A DNA stretch of 64,000 bases, from NCBI RefSeq assembly GCF_001485215.1, contig NZ_BBWW01000001.1:1798001-1862000 (forward strand), written 5' to 3'. Below are positions 54,598-63,006 of the stretch, in pieces; positions within the stretch are counted from its first letter, which is position 1, and each line of letters begins with the position of its first letter. The position numbers and the translations under genes were made by a program. The stretch comes from Leptolyngbya sp. NIES-2104 (GTDB lineage: Bacteria > Cyanobacteriota > Cyanobacteriia > Leptolyngbyales > Leptolyngbyaceae). The notes beneath the pieces were generated by a model, which was given only the letters and a program-made list of their open reading frames with translations, did not search any database and had not been told where the DNA came from.

Positions 54598-54804
54598 AGA
54601 CGATGTTTGAAAAATTCTCGTTCGCTGCTACAGCCCGCCCTGAAATGAATTTCGGGCTAACCGACGAAAGTCTACTGAAGTAGACTCGGAGCTAGTTTTA
54701 GGTTCTTAGTTCTTTTCAAAGAACTTACGCCGATTAGCCCGAAATTCATTTCAGGGCGGGAGACAATCGGAGCGAAGAGCCTTTCTACACTCCTCAAACA
54801 TCTT
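54598..54804. mobile_element. TIR/hairpin element, copy D
   Basis: About 207 bp. Left end AGACGATGTTTGAAAAATT, right end CTACACTCCTCAAACATCTT; the terminal repeats are the most diverged of the four. The outer stem (54634-54660 with 54734-54760) is perfect, starting CCCGCCCTGAAATGAATTTC. Inner hairpins AGTCTACT/AGTAGACT and AGTTCTTT/AAAGAACT. Same orientation as copy C. Confidence 0.85.
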
Positions 54805-54891
54805 CAAACAATCAATAGAACGATACTTCTCAATCAGACTTTTGAAATGACTATCACGATCGCTATTCAATTAAACAATGGTGTGTAAACA

Positions 54892-55065
54892 ATGAATCGC
54901 TTTATTGCTTACTCTAGAAAGTCTTCTAATCTTCCGTTTCTGATTTCAATCTACCGGGACTATCGAACCTATAGCGGTTATGGTGCAGTTGCTTACTCAA
55001 ATCTGCGCTGTAGCTCGATTCAACGAACTACCCAGCATCAGCCTATTTTGAAGAAGTTGAGCTAG
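54892..55065 (+). CDS. Doubtful 57-codon frame
   Basis: ATG 54892 opens a 57-codon frame (MNRFIAYSRKSSNLPFLISI, then YRDYRTYSGYGAVAYSNLRC, and a basic end ILKKLS) in the gap after element D. There is no ribosome site, and its last 23 bases overlap the end of the pseudokinase gene. It may be a small basic protein or chance. Confidence 0.25.
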   Translation: MNRFIAYSRKSSNLPFLISIYRDYRTYSGYGAVAYSNLRCSSIQRTTQHQPILKKLS

Positions 55066-56518
55066 TCTCGATCGACAATTCATAGTCAGCCGTCCCGATC
55101 GTATTTGGAACTATCACAATTTCATAGTTGCTCGATCGACTAACTTTTCCCGTCCAAGTCGATTGGCTGAAGTTTTTGATCAATGTAGTATCACCCGCAA
55201 AGATCCAAACGGAGACTGAATCTGATTTAAGGTTCAGCTTGATCGTTTGTCCTTGCTTAAATGCAGCGCGATAAATCTTACCTGTTCCATTTTTCAACGT
55301 TTCACTTGCCGGAGACGAGAAGGTTTCGGGTTTTACCTTCGTTTGATCGCGAGCGATCGCATACCAAATCTGCCCGAATGTTCTCGGATTGATTCCTTTT
55401 CCTTTCTGCTCAGGAAAACGCAGAACGAATTGGTAGTCTGTGAGAAGCTCGATCGCTTTTTGACTCACTTTCGCATCCGACAGCCATCTATCATAGTTTG
55501 CACGCTTATAGGCTCCGATTCCACTTCGAGCTTCTTGGCTCAGAGGTTCTAATTGATCTAGCAATTGCTCGATCGTCCCACCAGATTCTTTAACAATCAA
55601 GCTTAGAACATCATCACGGAGTCCTAATCTTTTTGCTCTTTGTTGTGTGGTTTCTTTTGGTGTGGGTGCAGCATCTACAGCAATTGAAGGCGTTACCATT
55701 GCAGGCTGCAAATCTGAGATGTGATTGATCAATCGATAAGCAGAGATTGCAGCAAGCCCGATTAGCACAAAGGTAAACACGATCGATGCAAAATCCGGCG
55801 GTGAGAACAATGCTTGGAGGACTTTCGCAGCAGAAGGATAGCGCTGTTGTGGATGTGGAGAAAGCATTCGATCGAGAACTTGCATGAATCGGGGTTGCAC
55901 TTCTGCGCGATGATGCCATTTCCAAATTTGAGTTGTTTCGTCATAGAGTTCTTTCGGTTCGCATCCGGTCAGAAGCACGATCGACATCATCGCCAACGGA
56001 TACAGATCCACATCAAATTCTTGCTCTACAAAGCTTGCTTGTGTGAATTCAACCAGCATTAACGAGCCATCTAACCGCTGAATGATTGAATTGAAAGTTA
56101 AATTCTGATGTGCGATTTCTTTGCGGTGTAGCGATCGCAATAATAATAAAACCTGCTTTAAGAACCGGAGAACTTCCTTTTCTGAAAAAATGCGATTCTG
56201 CTCGAACAATTCGCGATAAGAATGACCTTCTACATAATCACGAACGAGAAAAAGACGATCGAGATCTGCGATCGCACCTTGATAATATGCCAATTTCAAA
56301 GCAGCGAATAGTTCCGTAAATTGTTCCTGCAAAACAAGTAACGCTGCTGGATCAATCACTGGAACTTCTTCTAAAACATAGAAACCTTTTGTCGCTTGAT
56401 CAATTGTCAAATACACCCAACCTGCCGCACTCTGATGTAGAACTTTCAGAATGCAAAAGCGATCGACTAAAACCGTATCGACAGACAATGGTGTTTGCAT
56501 CACAAAATCGTTAGCCAA
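55043..56518 (-). CDS. Membrane-linked pseudokinase
   Basis: This 491-aa protein has the PknB-like fold but has lost catalytic residues. The Gly loop reads VLHQSAAGWVYLTID, the ATP-binding Lys position is Glu (YVLEEVPV), the HRD loop is HQNLTFNSI and the DFG loop is VEFTQAS. A membrane helix follows (residues about 245-265, IVFTFVLIGLAAISAYRLI). The C-terminal half holds a helical segment and a beta-rich pre-peptidase-like domain (IYRAAFKQGQTIKLNLKSDS). It probably acts as a binding or signal-relay protein; a scaffold role is inference. The active relative at 13750 has all motifs. Confidence 0.88.
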   Translation of the reverse strand: MANDFVMQTPLSVDTVLVDRFCILKVLHQSAAGWVYLTIDQATKGFYVLEEVPVIDPAALLVLQEQFTELFAALKLAYYQGAIADLDRLFLVRDYVEGHSYRELFEQNRIFSEKEVLRFLKQVLLLLRSLHRKEIAHQNLTFNSIIQRLDGSLMLVEFTQASFVEQEFDVDLYPLAMMSIVLLTGCEPKELYDETTQIWKWHHRAEVQPRFMQVLDRMLSPHPQQRYPSAAKVLQALFSPPDFASIVFTFVLIGLAAISAYRLINHISDLQPAMVTPSIAVDAAPTPKETTQQRAKRLGLRDDVLSLIVKESGGTIEQLLDQLEPLSQEARSGIGAYKRANYDRWLSDAKVSQKAIELLTDYQFVLRFPEQKGKGINPRTFGQIWYAIARDQTKVKPETFSSPASETLKNGTGKIYRAAFKQGQTIKLNLKSDSVSVWIFAGDTTLIKNFSQSTWTGKVSRSSNYEIVIVPNTIGTADYELSIETSSTSSK

Positions 56519-56722
56519 GGTTTAAGCACTTGACTAATCATAGTATTTGTGTACTAAACTAACACGATTCGATCGAGAAAGCGCAATTCACTCAATATGA
56601 AAAAGAGATGAAGTTTACCTGTTAAAAAATAAAAAGATTGAGGCACTCTAAGGACATGAGACTTACGGAACTCAACCCCGTCGTGAGCGAGATTTGCTGT
56701 CCTATGCGAACGAAGAGATGAC

Positions 56723-56740
56723 GTAAGTTTTCCAACTTAC
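56723..56740 (+). promoter_or_regulatory. Small hairpin in leader of the coiled-coil gene
   Basis: GTAAGTT/AACTTAC with a four-base loop lies 15 bases before the start of the next gene, just upstream of its ribosome site (CAGGTG). It could modulate translation; no known riboswitch is recognised. Confidence 0.35.
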
Positions 56741-56754
56741 ACACAGGTGTTTTT

Positions 56755-57051
56755 ATGCGTCCTACCTCATTGACTGATTCCCGCCCCAAGATCAGCACGA
56801 TGCCCCGTCCCCAAACGGAAGCTACGGCTTATCTCAATCTGTACAAGTTAGCGATCGAGAAAAAACGGCTTCAATACGAACTCGACTCGATCGACCAACG
56901 TCGGCATCGCATTCAAAAACGTCTATCATTTCTCGAAAGTCAAGTCGCAGAAATGCAGCAGACAACGCAAGCATCAGCGCCTAAACTCGCTCCGGTTTCA
57001 AAAAATTCTGCTCCTGATTCAGCATTGAATACGCTGTTTTTAGACTATTAA
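56755..57051 (+). CDS. Small coiled-coil protein, possibly GvpV-like
   Basis: This 98-aa protein has a basic N-terminus (RPKISTMPRPQTEATAYLNL) and a strong coiled coil (YKLAIEKKRLQYELDSIDQR, RRHRIQKRLSFLESQVAEM). The ISTMPR ... LYKLxxEKxRLQxEL pattern resembles a small cyanobacterial family that is sometimes annotated as gas vesicle protein GvpV. No other gvp gene is in the window, so the gas-vesicle label is doubtful here. A terminator follows. Confidence 0.7.
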   Translation: MRPTSLTDSRPKISTMPRPQTEATAYLNLYKLAIEKKRLQYELDSIDQRRHRIQKRLSFLESQVAEMQQTTQASAPKLAPVSKNSAPDSALNTLFLDY

Positions 57052-57077
57052 ATCAGATTTCAGTGTTGTGCTGAGAG

Positions 57078-57108
57078 GCTCGATCGTGTTGTTCGATCGA
57101 GCTTTTTT
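57078..57108 (+). terminator. Terminator after the coiled-coil gene
   Basis: GCTCGATCG/CGATCGAGC with a seven-base loop and a T6 run. It also overlaps the 3' end of the convergent histidine kinase gene. Confidence 0.88.
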
Positions 57109-59449
57109 ATGCGATCGGTAAACTAAACCAAACCGCTGTCCCCTGATCCAGTTTGCTCGAAATCTCAATCTGTCCCCGATGCCCTGCAATGATTTGATGA
57201 CACAGAAATAAACCGAGTCCTAATCCCGTTCGATGCTGATTCTGTGATCCTCGAAGATAAGGTTTTCTGAACAACTGATGACACTGATCGGGTGAAATTC
57301 CGACACCGTTATCCGCGATCGTACATTTCACCTCAGCCCCCACTTCTTCAGCCCGCAACGTTAAGGTAATTTCAGGCGGATTATGTTTAATCGCATTTGT
57401 AATTAAGTGATCCAAAACTCTTCTAAACTGAGTCGGATCAGCAGAAATCAGCGGTAGATTATCTGGGATTTGATTATTCAGATGAATTCGATTCTGAGAC
57501 AATAACGGTTCTAGCTCAGCTAAAGTTTGACTAACCATTTCAGAACAAGAAATCGACTGCGGACTAATCACAACTTTCTGCGGTTCATGCGAATAGTCTT
57601 CGAGCAGCGAGCTAATCAGTTCAAGCTGGCGATTGCTACTGTCTACAATGCGATCGAGCGTTGATCGAGAAAGCGAAATCGTATCTTCTGCTTTTGATTG
57701 CAATCGTTTTAACACCATCAACATCCCAATCACAGGCGTTCTCAGATCATGAGTGACGGCATGAACTAAGGTATCTTTCACTTGATTCAACGATTGCAGT
57801 TCTAACATTCGTTGCTGCAATTCTGCGGTGCGATCCTGCACCTGAGTTTCCAAATCCGCAGCAAATCCTTGCACTTTTTCATACAATCGACCCTGTTGCA
57901 GCGCCAATTCTACCTGAGTTGCTAATCGTTCGAGTAATTCCACCTCAAACGATCGCCATTGTCTCGGTGCACCGCACTGATCCACGTTCAACACCCCAAA
58001 CAATCGCCCATCCTGGTAGATTGGAATGCCAATACTCGCTTTGATTTGGTACATCCGATAGTAAATTTGGAGAAACTCACTCGTCTCAGTCTTCTCCGAA
58101 TCTGGATTCACGCGAATTGGAGTTTGAGTAAAAACCTGTTGAATATCGGGAAGAATCGGACGAGGCGATCGCGTTCCTAACATCGGACTCCATTGAGGTG
58201 CTACCGATTCCGCCACCATCTCCGCAAAGCCTTGCTCGTCAAACACACTGATGTACACTCGATCGGCATTCAAAAACGATCGAACTTCCGCCACCGTTGT
58301 ATTTAAAACCTCTTTAACATCCAGCGATCGACGAATTCGCAGCGTACTTTCTGCCAAGAATTGATCCTGCTCGATTCGCTGTCTTAGCAACGATTCGACC
58401 TGATGCCGTTCTGCGATCGCTGCCGCCAATACAAGTGCGATCGTCGCCATCACTCCAATAAAGATCTGAATCTGAAACAGTGCATTTTGCAGCGTCTCAC
58501 TGTTCGATTCCCCAAAATAGCGATAGTTCTGGGACACACCCCATATCGAAACAAACGAAGCAATCAACAAACAGACGACTGTGCCCCGCTGACCCAACCG
58601 CAACGCCGACCAGACAATAAATAAAAACGGCGAATATTGCAGAATCGGAGACACCGCCCCTCGAATTGTTGCCATTGTCCCCGTTGCCGAAGTAGGAACC
58701 TGAGCCAATGGAGAATTTAAAATCATCCAGCTAGACATTACAATCAACCCTAACCAAACCGCGAACTCGATCACCCGTTGCCGTAATAGAGCCTTTTTGA
58801 CCTCCCGCCGCAGTTCACTCCAAGACCTCGGAATTTGAACCGATCGACTGCCCCACACCACGATCGCTGGAGTCAGCACCAAAATCGAAACCGCATCGCC
58901 CAACCAAATCACCATCCAGTTCCCGGAAATCTCAGCACTGGGAACAATGCCAGCTAGATAGCCATTGATCGTGCTGATTGTCGCATTCAAACTCGGTGCG
59001 AGTACCGCTCCAATGCTTGCAAACGCCAGCACATCCCGAACGCGACGCAGCGATCGCCGAAATCCCAACCGTTTAAGTAACCCAACCGCGACCAAGACTT
59101 CTAGAGTGCTTCCCAGTCCTGCCACGATCGCAGTGATCCAACTCACTCCATCGAGCGATCGACCAAACAGAGTCGCACCCACAAAAACACCAATCCAGGA
59201 GAAGCGTTCTAGCAACATCACTGCTGCAAGGGCGATTCCAGCGGGCGGATACAGCACCGAAGCTTGAGCTTGGGCATCGAGTTGGACAAAGGTAAAAGCA
59301 AGCTTGGCACTGACAAAATAGACGATGGCAACCAGTGCGATCGCGAATAGTGTGGGTACCCATTGAGTCTGCTTCAACCACATGGCACAAGAAGACGCTT
59401 GAGGCTTGCCATGCTTCCAATCTCCGTGTCTGAAGGTCTGCTTAGTCAA
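57107..59449 (-). CDS. MASE1-GAF sensor histidine kinase
   Basis: This 780-aa membrane kinase begins with a MASE1 domain of about eight helices (residues 30-345, with FVQLDAQAQASVLYPPAGIA). A GAF domain (about 375-525, DADRVYIS-like NADRVYISVF and FGVLNVDQCGAPRQW) follows. HisKA has the phosphorylated His in VHAVTHDLRTPVIGMLM. The ATPase has LITNAIKHNPPEIT and GLGLGLFLCHQII. No receiver domain. The signal is unknown; MASE1 domains are thought to sense ligands at the membrane. No response regulator is adjacent. Confidence 0.93.
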   Translation of the reverse strand: MTKQTFRHGDWKHGKPQASSCAMWLKQTQWVPTLFAIALVAIVYFVSAKLAFTFVQLDAQAQASVLYPPAGIALAAVMLLERFSWIGVFVGATLFGRSLDGVSWITAIVAGLGSTLEVLVAVGLLKRLGFRRSLRRVRDVLAFASIGAVLAPSLNATISTINGYLAGIVPSAEISGNWMVIWLGDAVSILVLTPAIVVWGSRSVQIPRSWSELRREVKKALLRQRVIEFAVWLGLIVMSSWMILNSPLAQVPTSATGTMATIRGAVSPILQYSPFLFIVWSALRLGQRGTVVCLLIASFVSIWGVSQNYRYFGESNSETLQNALFQIQIFIGVMATIALVLAAAIAERHQVESLLRQRIEQDQFLAESTLRIRRSLDVKEVLNTTVAEVRSFLNADRVYISVFDEQGFAEMVAESVAPQWSPMLGTRSPRPILPDIQQVFTQTPIRVNPDSEKTETSEFLQIYYRMYQIKASIGIPIYQDGRLFGVLNVDQCGAPRQWRSFEVELLERLATQVELALQQGRLYEKVQGFAADLETQVQDRTAELQQRMLELQSLNQVKDTLVHAVTHDLRTPVIGMLMVLKRLQSKAEDTISLSRSTLDRIVDSSNRQLELISSLLEDYSHEPQKVVISPQSISCSEMVSQTLAELEPLLSQNRIHLNNQIPDNLPLISADPTQFRRVLDHLITNAIKHNPPEITLTLRAEEVGAEVKCTIADNGVGISPDQCHQLFRKPYLRGSQNQHRTGLGLGLFLCHQIIAGHRGQIEISSKLDQGTAVWFSLPIA

Positions 59450-59569
59450 CGAAATTCAGGAACACCGACTACCCTAAATTAAAAGGGATACCGCTTTGAT
59501 GACTTCCCCCAACTGGGTGAAGGAGATCAGTTTTACCGTCGTGTTTCCCCAAATTAGTGTGTACCTAAG

Positions 59570-60298
59570 ATGAGCATCATCGAGTTTTGTCAAGTTTGTT
59601 ACCAATTAAATCAAAGGCAACTTATTTCTGATTTGAGTTTTACCATTTTTTCAGGCGAAACGCTGGTGCTACTGGGTCGGAGTGGATGCGGAAAAACAAC
59701 GACGCTGAGATTGATCAATCGATTATTAACGCCCACTGCTGGAGAAGTCCGGGTGAACGGTCGATCGACAACCGCTTGGAATGCGATCGAACTCAGACGA
59801 CAAATCGGCTACGTGATTCAAGAAATCGGATTATTCCCGCATTTCACCGTGGCGCAGAACATTGCGGTCGTTCCCTCACTGCTGAAGTGGGAACGCGATC
59901 GCATTGAAAGCCGCGTAACTGAACTATTAGAGCTTGTCGGATTAGAGCCGCAACGCTTCAAGAATTGCTATCCACATCAGCTATCCGGTGGACAACGGCA
60001 ACGGGTCGGAGTCGCGAGAGCATTAGCGGCTGATCCTCCGGTGTTATTGATGGATGAACCATTCGGAGCATTAGATCCCATCACACGGGCAGAACTTCAG
60101 CGAGAATTTCTCCGATTGCAGCGCCAGTTAGGAAAAACGATCGTGTTCGTGACGCATGATATTCAGGAAGCCTTTAAGCTAGGAACGCGGATCGGATTAA
60201 TGCAGGCAGGACAGCTAGTAGAACTCGGAACGCCACAGGAATTTGCTCGATCGACCCATCCCGAAGCCCAAGCATTTTTAAACGTATGGAATTCCTAA
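59570..60298 (+). CDS. Osmoprotectant ABC transporter ATPase
   Basis: This 242-aa ATPase has Walker A LLGRSGCGKTTTLRLINRLL, Q loop VIQEIGLFPHFTVAQNI, signature LSGGQRQRVGVARALA, Walker B VLLMDEPFGALDPI and switch His VFVTHDI. It matches the OpuCA/ProV quaternary-amine family, though without the C-terminal CBS domains. First gene of a three-gene operon; its 3' end overlaps the permease gene by 13 bases. Confidence 0.93.
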   Translation: MSIIEFCQVCYQLNQRQLISDLSFTIFSGETLVLLGRSGCGKTTTLRLINRLLTPTAGEVRVNGRSTTAWNAIELRRQIGYVIQEIGLFPHFTVAQNIAVVPSLLKWERDRIESRVTELLELVGLEPQRFKNCYPHQLSGGQRQRVGVARALAADPPVLLMDEPFGALDPITRAELQREFLRLQRQLGKTIVFVTHDIQEAFKLGTRIGLMQAGQLVELGTPQEFARSTHPEAQAFLNVWNS

Positions 60299-60912
60299 CC
60301 CGATACGGCGCTGAGATTCTAGAACGCCTCGGACAGCACTTGTTTTTAGTTGGAACGGCGACATCGATCGCGATTCTCATCGGCATTCCTTTGGGAATTT
60401 TAATTACTCGCAGTCCCAGTTTAGGCAAACCGATTCTAGGATTTGCGAATATCATGCAAACGGTTCCCAGTTTGGCATTGTTTGGATTTTTGCTCCCGAT
60501 TCCGATCATTGGGGGAATTGGCGCGAAAACTGCGATCGTCGCTCTTATTCTCTATTCCTTGCTTCCGATCATTCGCAATACCGTTGTGGGAATTAACAAC
60601 GTCGATCCGGCAGTTCGAGAAGCAGGGCGAGGAATGGGAATGAGCGATCGCCAACTCCTATTTCAAGTCGAGCTACCGTTAGCGATGGGTGTGATTCTTT
60701 CAGGTGTTCGAGTTGCAACCGTGATCGGAGTGGGACTCGCTACAATTGCATCAGCGATCGGAGCGGGAGGACTCGGCGAATTTATTTTTCGAGGAGTCGC
60801 GATCGTAGATAATCAGCTTATTCTGGCTGGGGCAGTTCCAGCCGCGATCGTGGCATTGGGTGCGGATTGGGGATTAGGTTGGATTGAAAGACGGTTAACA
60901 ATCAAAAGATGA
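60286..60912 (+). CDS. Osmoprotectant ABC transporter permease
   Basis: This 208-aa permease has about six helices and the coupling motif REAGRGMGMSDRQLLFQVEL. The opening ERLGQHLFLVGTATSIAILI and GIPLGILITRSP match OpuCB. It overlaps the ATPase gene by 13 bases and the binding-protein gene by four. Confidence 0.92.
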   Translation: MEFLTRYGAEILERLGQHLFLVGTATSIAILIGIPLGILITRSPSLGKPILGFANIMQTVPSLALFGFLLPIPIIGGIGAKTAIVALILYSLLPIIRNTVVGINNVDPAVREAGRGMGMSDRQLLFQVELPLAMGVILSGVRVATVIGVGLATIASAIGAGGLGEFIFRGVAIVDNQLILAGAVPAAIVALGADWGLGWIERRLTIKR

Positions 60913-61787
60913 AAAGATTTCTTGCACTCGGACTTCTAGCACTTTGTTTAATGGTGTCGATCGTCGCTTGTCAAGGTGGCGGCGAGCGGATCGTGATTGG
61001 CTCGAAGAACTTTACCGAGCAGATTATTTTAGGCGAAATCTTAGCGCAACAAATTGAGCGAAAAACAAATATAAAGGTCGATCGTAAATTCAATTTAGGC
61101 GGCACATTTGTCTGCTTAACGGGCATTCAAAAAGGCGAACTCGATATCTATCCTGAATACACCGGAACCGCTTACGGTGCAATTCTAAAACTGGGTGCAG
61201 AAAGCGACCCCAAGAAAGTTTTGGAAACCGTACAAGGTCGATTTGAGCGAGATTTCCAGTTACTTTGGACAAAGCCGTTTGGATTTAATAACTCTTTTGC
61301 AATGGTGATTCGTGGAGACGATGCTAGAAAGTTAAACCTTCAAACCCTTTCGCAAGCAGCAAACTACACACCCAAATGGCGTGCGGGTTTTGGTCCTGAA
61401 TTTCTCAATCGTGAGGATGGATTTCCGGGACTTGCAAAGGCTTACAATCTCAAACTGGTATCACAGCCGAAGGTGATGGATTTGGGATTGTTGTATCGAT
61501 CGCTGCAAGCCAAAGAAGTCGATATCGTCGCTGGAAGCACCACCGATGGTCTACTTTCAACGCTCGATCTAACCATTTTGAAAGACGATAAGCGTTATTT
61601 CCCACCTTATGAAGCCGCCGCAGTTGTTCGACGCGAAACTTATCAAAAACATCCAGAACTCAGAGAAGTGTTAGATCAGCTTGGCGGATTGATTTCTGAC
61701 AAGACAATGCAAGAGTTGAACTATCGCGTCGATGGTAAGAAAGAAGACGTAAAACAAGTGGTTCAAGAGTTTCTCAAGTCGAAATAG
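60909..61787 (+). CDS. Glycine-betaine/osmoprotectant binding lipoprotein
   Basis: This 292-aa binding protein has a lipoprotein signal (LALGLLALCLMVSIVAC, lipobox IVAC). The OpuAC-type domain starts RIVIGSKNFTEQIILGEILA and includes GELDIYPEYTGTAYGAILK and KEVDIVAGSTTDGLLST. The family delivers glycine betaine, choline or related solutes to the permease. Last gene of the operon; the stop is two bases from the convergent Uma2 stop. Confidence 0.93.
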   Translation: MKRFLALGLLALCLMVSIVACQGGGERIVIGSKNFTEQIILGEILAQQIERKTNIKVDRKFNLGGTFVCLTGIQKGELDIYPEYTGTAYGAILKLGAESDPKKVLETVQGRFERDFQLLWTKPFGFNNSFAMVIRGDDARKLNLQTLSQAANYTPKWRAGFGPEFLNREDGFPGLAKAYNLKLVSQPKVMDLGLLYRSLQAKEVDIVAGSTTDGLLSTLDLTILKDDKRYFPPYEAAAVVRRETYQKHPELREVLDQLGGLISDKTMQELNYRVDGKKEDVKQVVQEFLKSK

Positions 61788-61789
61788 AA

Positions 61790-62413
61790 CTAAGCTTGAA
61801 AGGCTTGTGCAGCGGTCAATTGCAACTCTGGAAAAGTCGGGGAAATGATGCGATCGTTTCCCCGAAATGGAGTCATCTGATATTCCCCTTCCACTAATTC
61901 ACACACCCAAACCGTGGGCTGTTTTGGATTGCCTAAAAATCTCCGTCCTCCGAGTGCTGCATAGTCCACAATCCAGTATTCTGGAATGCCTAAAGCTTCG
62001 TAAGCTGCAAATTTCGTGTGATAGTCGTCGCGCCAATTCGTACTGACAACCTCGATGATGAGTTTGATCGTTTTGCTGTTTTCGATCGCAGATGATTTTT
62101 CCCACCTCGGTTCATTAGCAATTTCACGACGATCTAAAACAATTCCATCGGGTTCGTACGCAGATTCGCCCTCATCTTCGATCTGATCGACTTTTACAAC
62201 ACACTCTTTCGGAACGAAAAAGGGTAAATTTAATTGCCGAATTAAGATACCAGCCTCGATCGAGAGAAATCCTGCAATATCCGAATGTTTTCCTCTTGGC
62301 TTTGGCACTTTGACAATGACTCCACGACGTAATTCATATCGAAACTCTGAGTTCTCTGGATACCATTCGAGGAACTGATCAAAACTGACGGGTTTTTTCA
62401 GGGCTTGAATCAT
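61790..62413 (-). CDS. Uma2-family endonuclease-like protein
   Basis: This 207-aa protein is the third Uma2/DUF820 member in the window: SFDQFLEWYPENSEFRYELR, GVIVKVPKPRGKHSDIAG, EPDGIVLDRREI, KTIKLIIEVVSTNWRDDY and LGIPEYWIVDYAALGGRRFL. The PD-(D/E)XK core (PDGIV, EVVST) is intact. ATG 62413 is preferred over GTG 62431 because GATCGAG precedes it. Confidence 0.92.
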   Translation of the reverse strand: MIQALKKPVSFDQFLEWYPENSEFRYELRRGVIVKVPKPRGKHSDIAGFLSIEAGILIRQLNLPFFVPKECVVKVDQIEDEGESAYEPDGIVLDRREIANEPRWEKSSAIENSKTIKLIIEVVSTNWRDDYHTKFAAYEALGIPEYWIVDYAALGGRRFLGNPKQPTVWVCELVEGEYQMTPFRGNDRIISPTFPELQLTAAQAFQA

Positions 62414-62510
62414 CTCGATCGACCAATGCACGTTAATCCGATCATACTGGTCTGAACAATTGATTTTTTGGTGGATGGTAATATCAGGGTATGTGGAGTG
62501 AGTAATTTTA

Positions 62511-62687
62511 ATGCCAACCGATGCCCAATTGAGAGGATTATACCGTCTTAGTTATTGGTTAACGTACATTATGCTTCAGCCTGTACACCTTGTCTGTATT
62601 GACGATCGCACAAACAATTTGTACGTTTTGGCTGGAAATACTGAAAATTTGGAATTCCAAATTACGCCAACTGGAGAGGTATTCTGA
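62511..62687 (+). CDS. DUF6888-like small protein
   Basis: This 58-codon gene reads MPTDAQLRGLYRLSYWLTYI, then MLQPVHLVCIDDRTNNLYVL, then AGNTENLEFQITPTGEVF. I recognise the family as a small cyanobacterial one (I believe DUF6888) that is regularly followed by DUF6887. Its TGA overlaps the next ATG by one base (TGATG), so translation is coupled. The first gene of a two-gene cassette. Confidence 0.85.
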   Translation: MPTDAQLRGLYRLSYWLTYIMLQPVHLVCIDDRTNNLYVLAGNTENLEFQITPTGEVF

Positions 62688-62905
62688 TGAGTCAAGTTAA
62701 TTATGCGGCGATGTCCGATGAGGAATTGAAGCAATACTTTCTCAAGCATCGTGAAGACAAGATGGCGCTTCGAGCCTATTTGGATCGTCTTGGCGATCGT
62801 CCGCGCGAAATTATTACATCCGTCGATGATCCTGATTTTGAAGCCAAGATGCAAACGGCAATCCTGCGGAAAATGCACACAGGCACGAACAATGATTTGA
62901 CTTGA
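62687..62905 (+). CDS. DUF6887-like small protein
   Basis: This 72-aa protein begins SQVNYAAMSDEELKQYFLKH and continues REDKMALRAYLDRLGDRPRE and IITSVDDPDFEAKMQTAILR, matching the DUF6887 pattern (MSDxELxxYxLxHR). It is translated with the gene before it; GGAGAGG lies seven bases upstream within that gene. The pair is small, mobile-looking and toxin-antitoxin-like, but function is unproven. Confidence 0.85.
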   Translation: MSQVNYAAMSDEELKQYFLKHREDKMALRAYLDRLGDRPREIITSVDDPDFEAKMQTAILRKMHTGTNNDLT

Positions 62906-62921
62906 ATTTTCTCAAAAACAA

Positions 62922-62982
62922 GTGGGCTTAACTCTCGATTCCAATCCATCTAAGACAGACTGCAATCGAAAATTAAGCCCAC
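62922..62982 (-). terminator. Terminator for cpcG
   Basis: GTGGGCTTAA and TTAAGCCCAC frame an inner TCGATT/AATCGA helix. On the minus strand the stem is followed by TTGTTTTTG, so it should end the cpcG transcript; it also follows the DUF6887 stop on the plus strand. Confidence 0.8.
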
Positions 62983-63006
62983 AGTTCAAGCGCGATCGCA
63001 CCAATC

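Noticed and set aside
54453-54683. 76-codon plus-strand frame across the collapsed element and copy D
   Set aside because: It consists mainly of repeat sequence and ends inside the element core.
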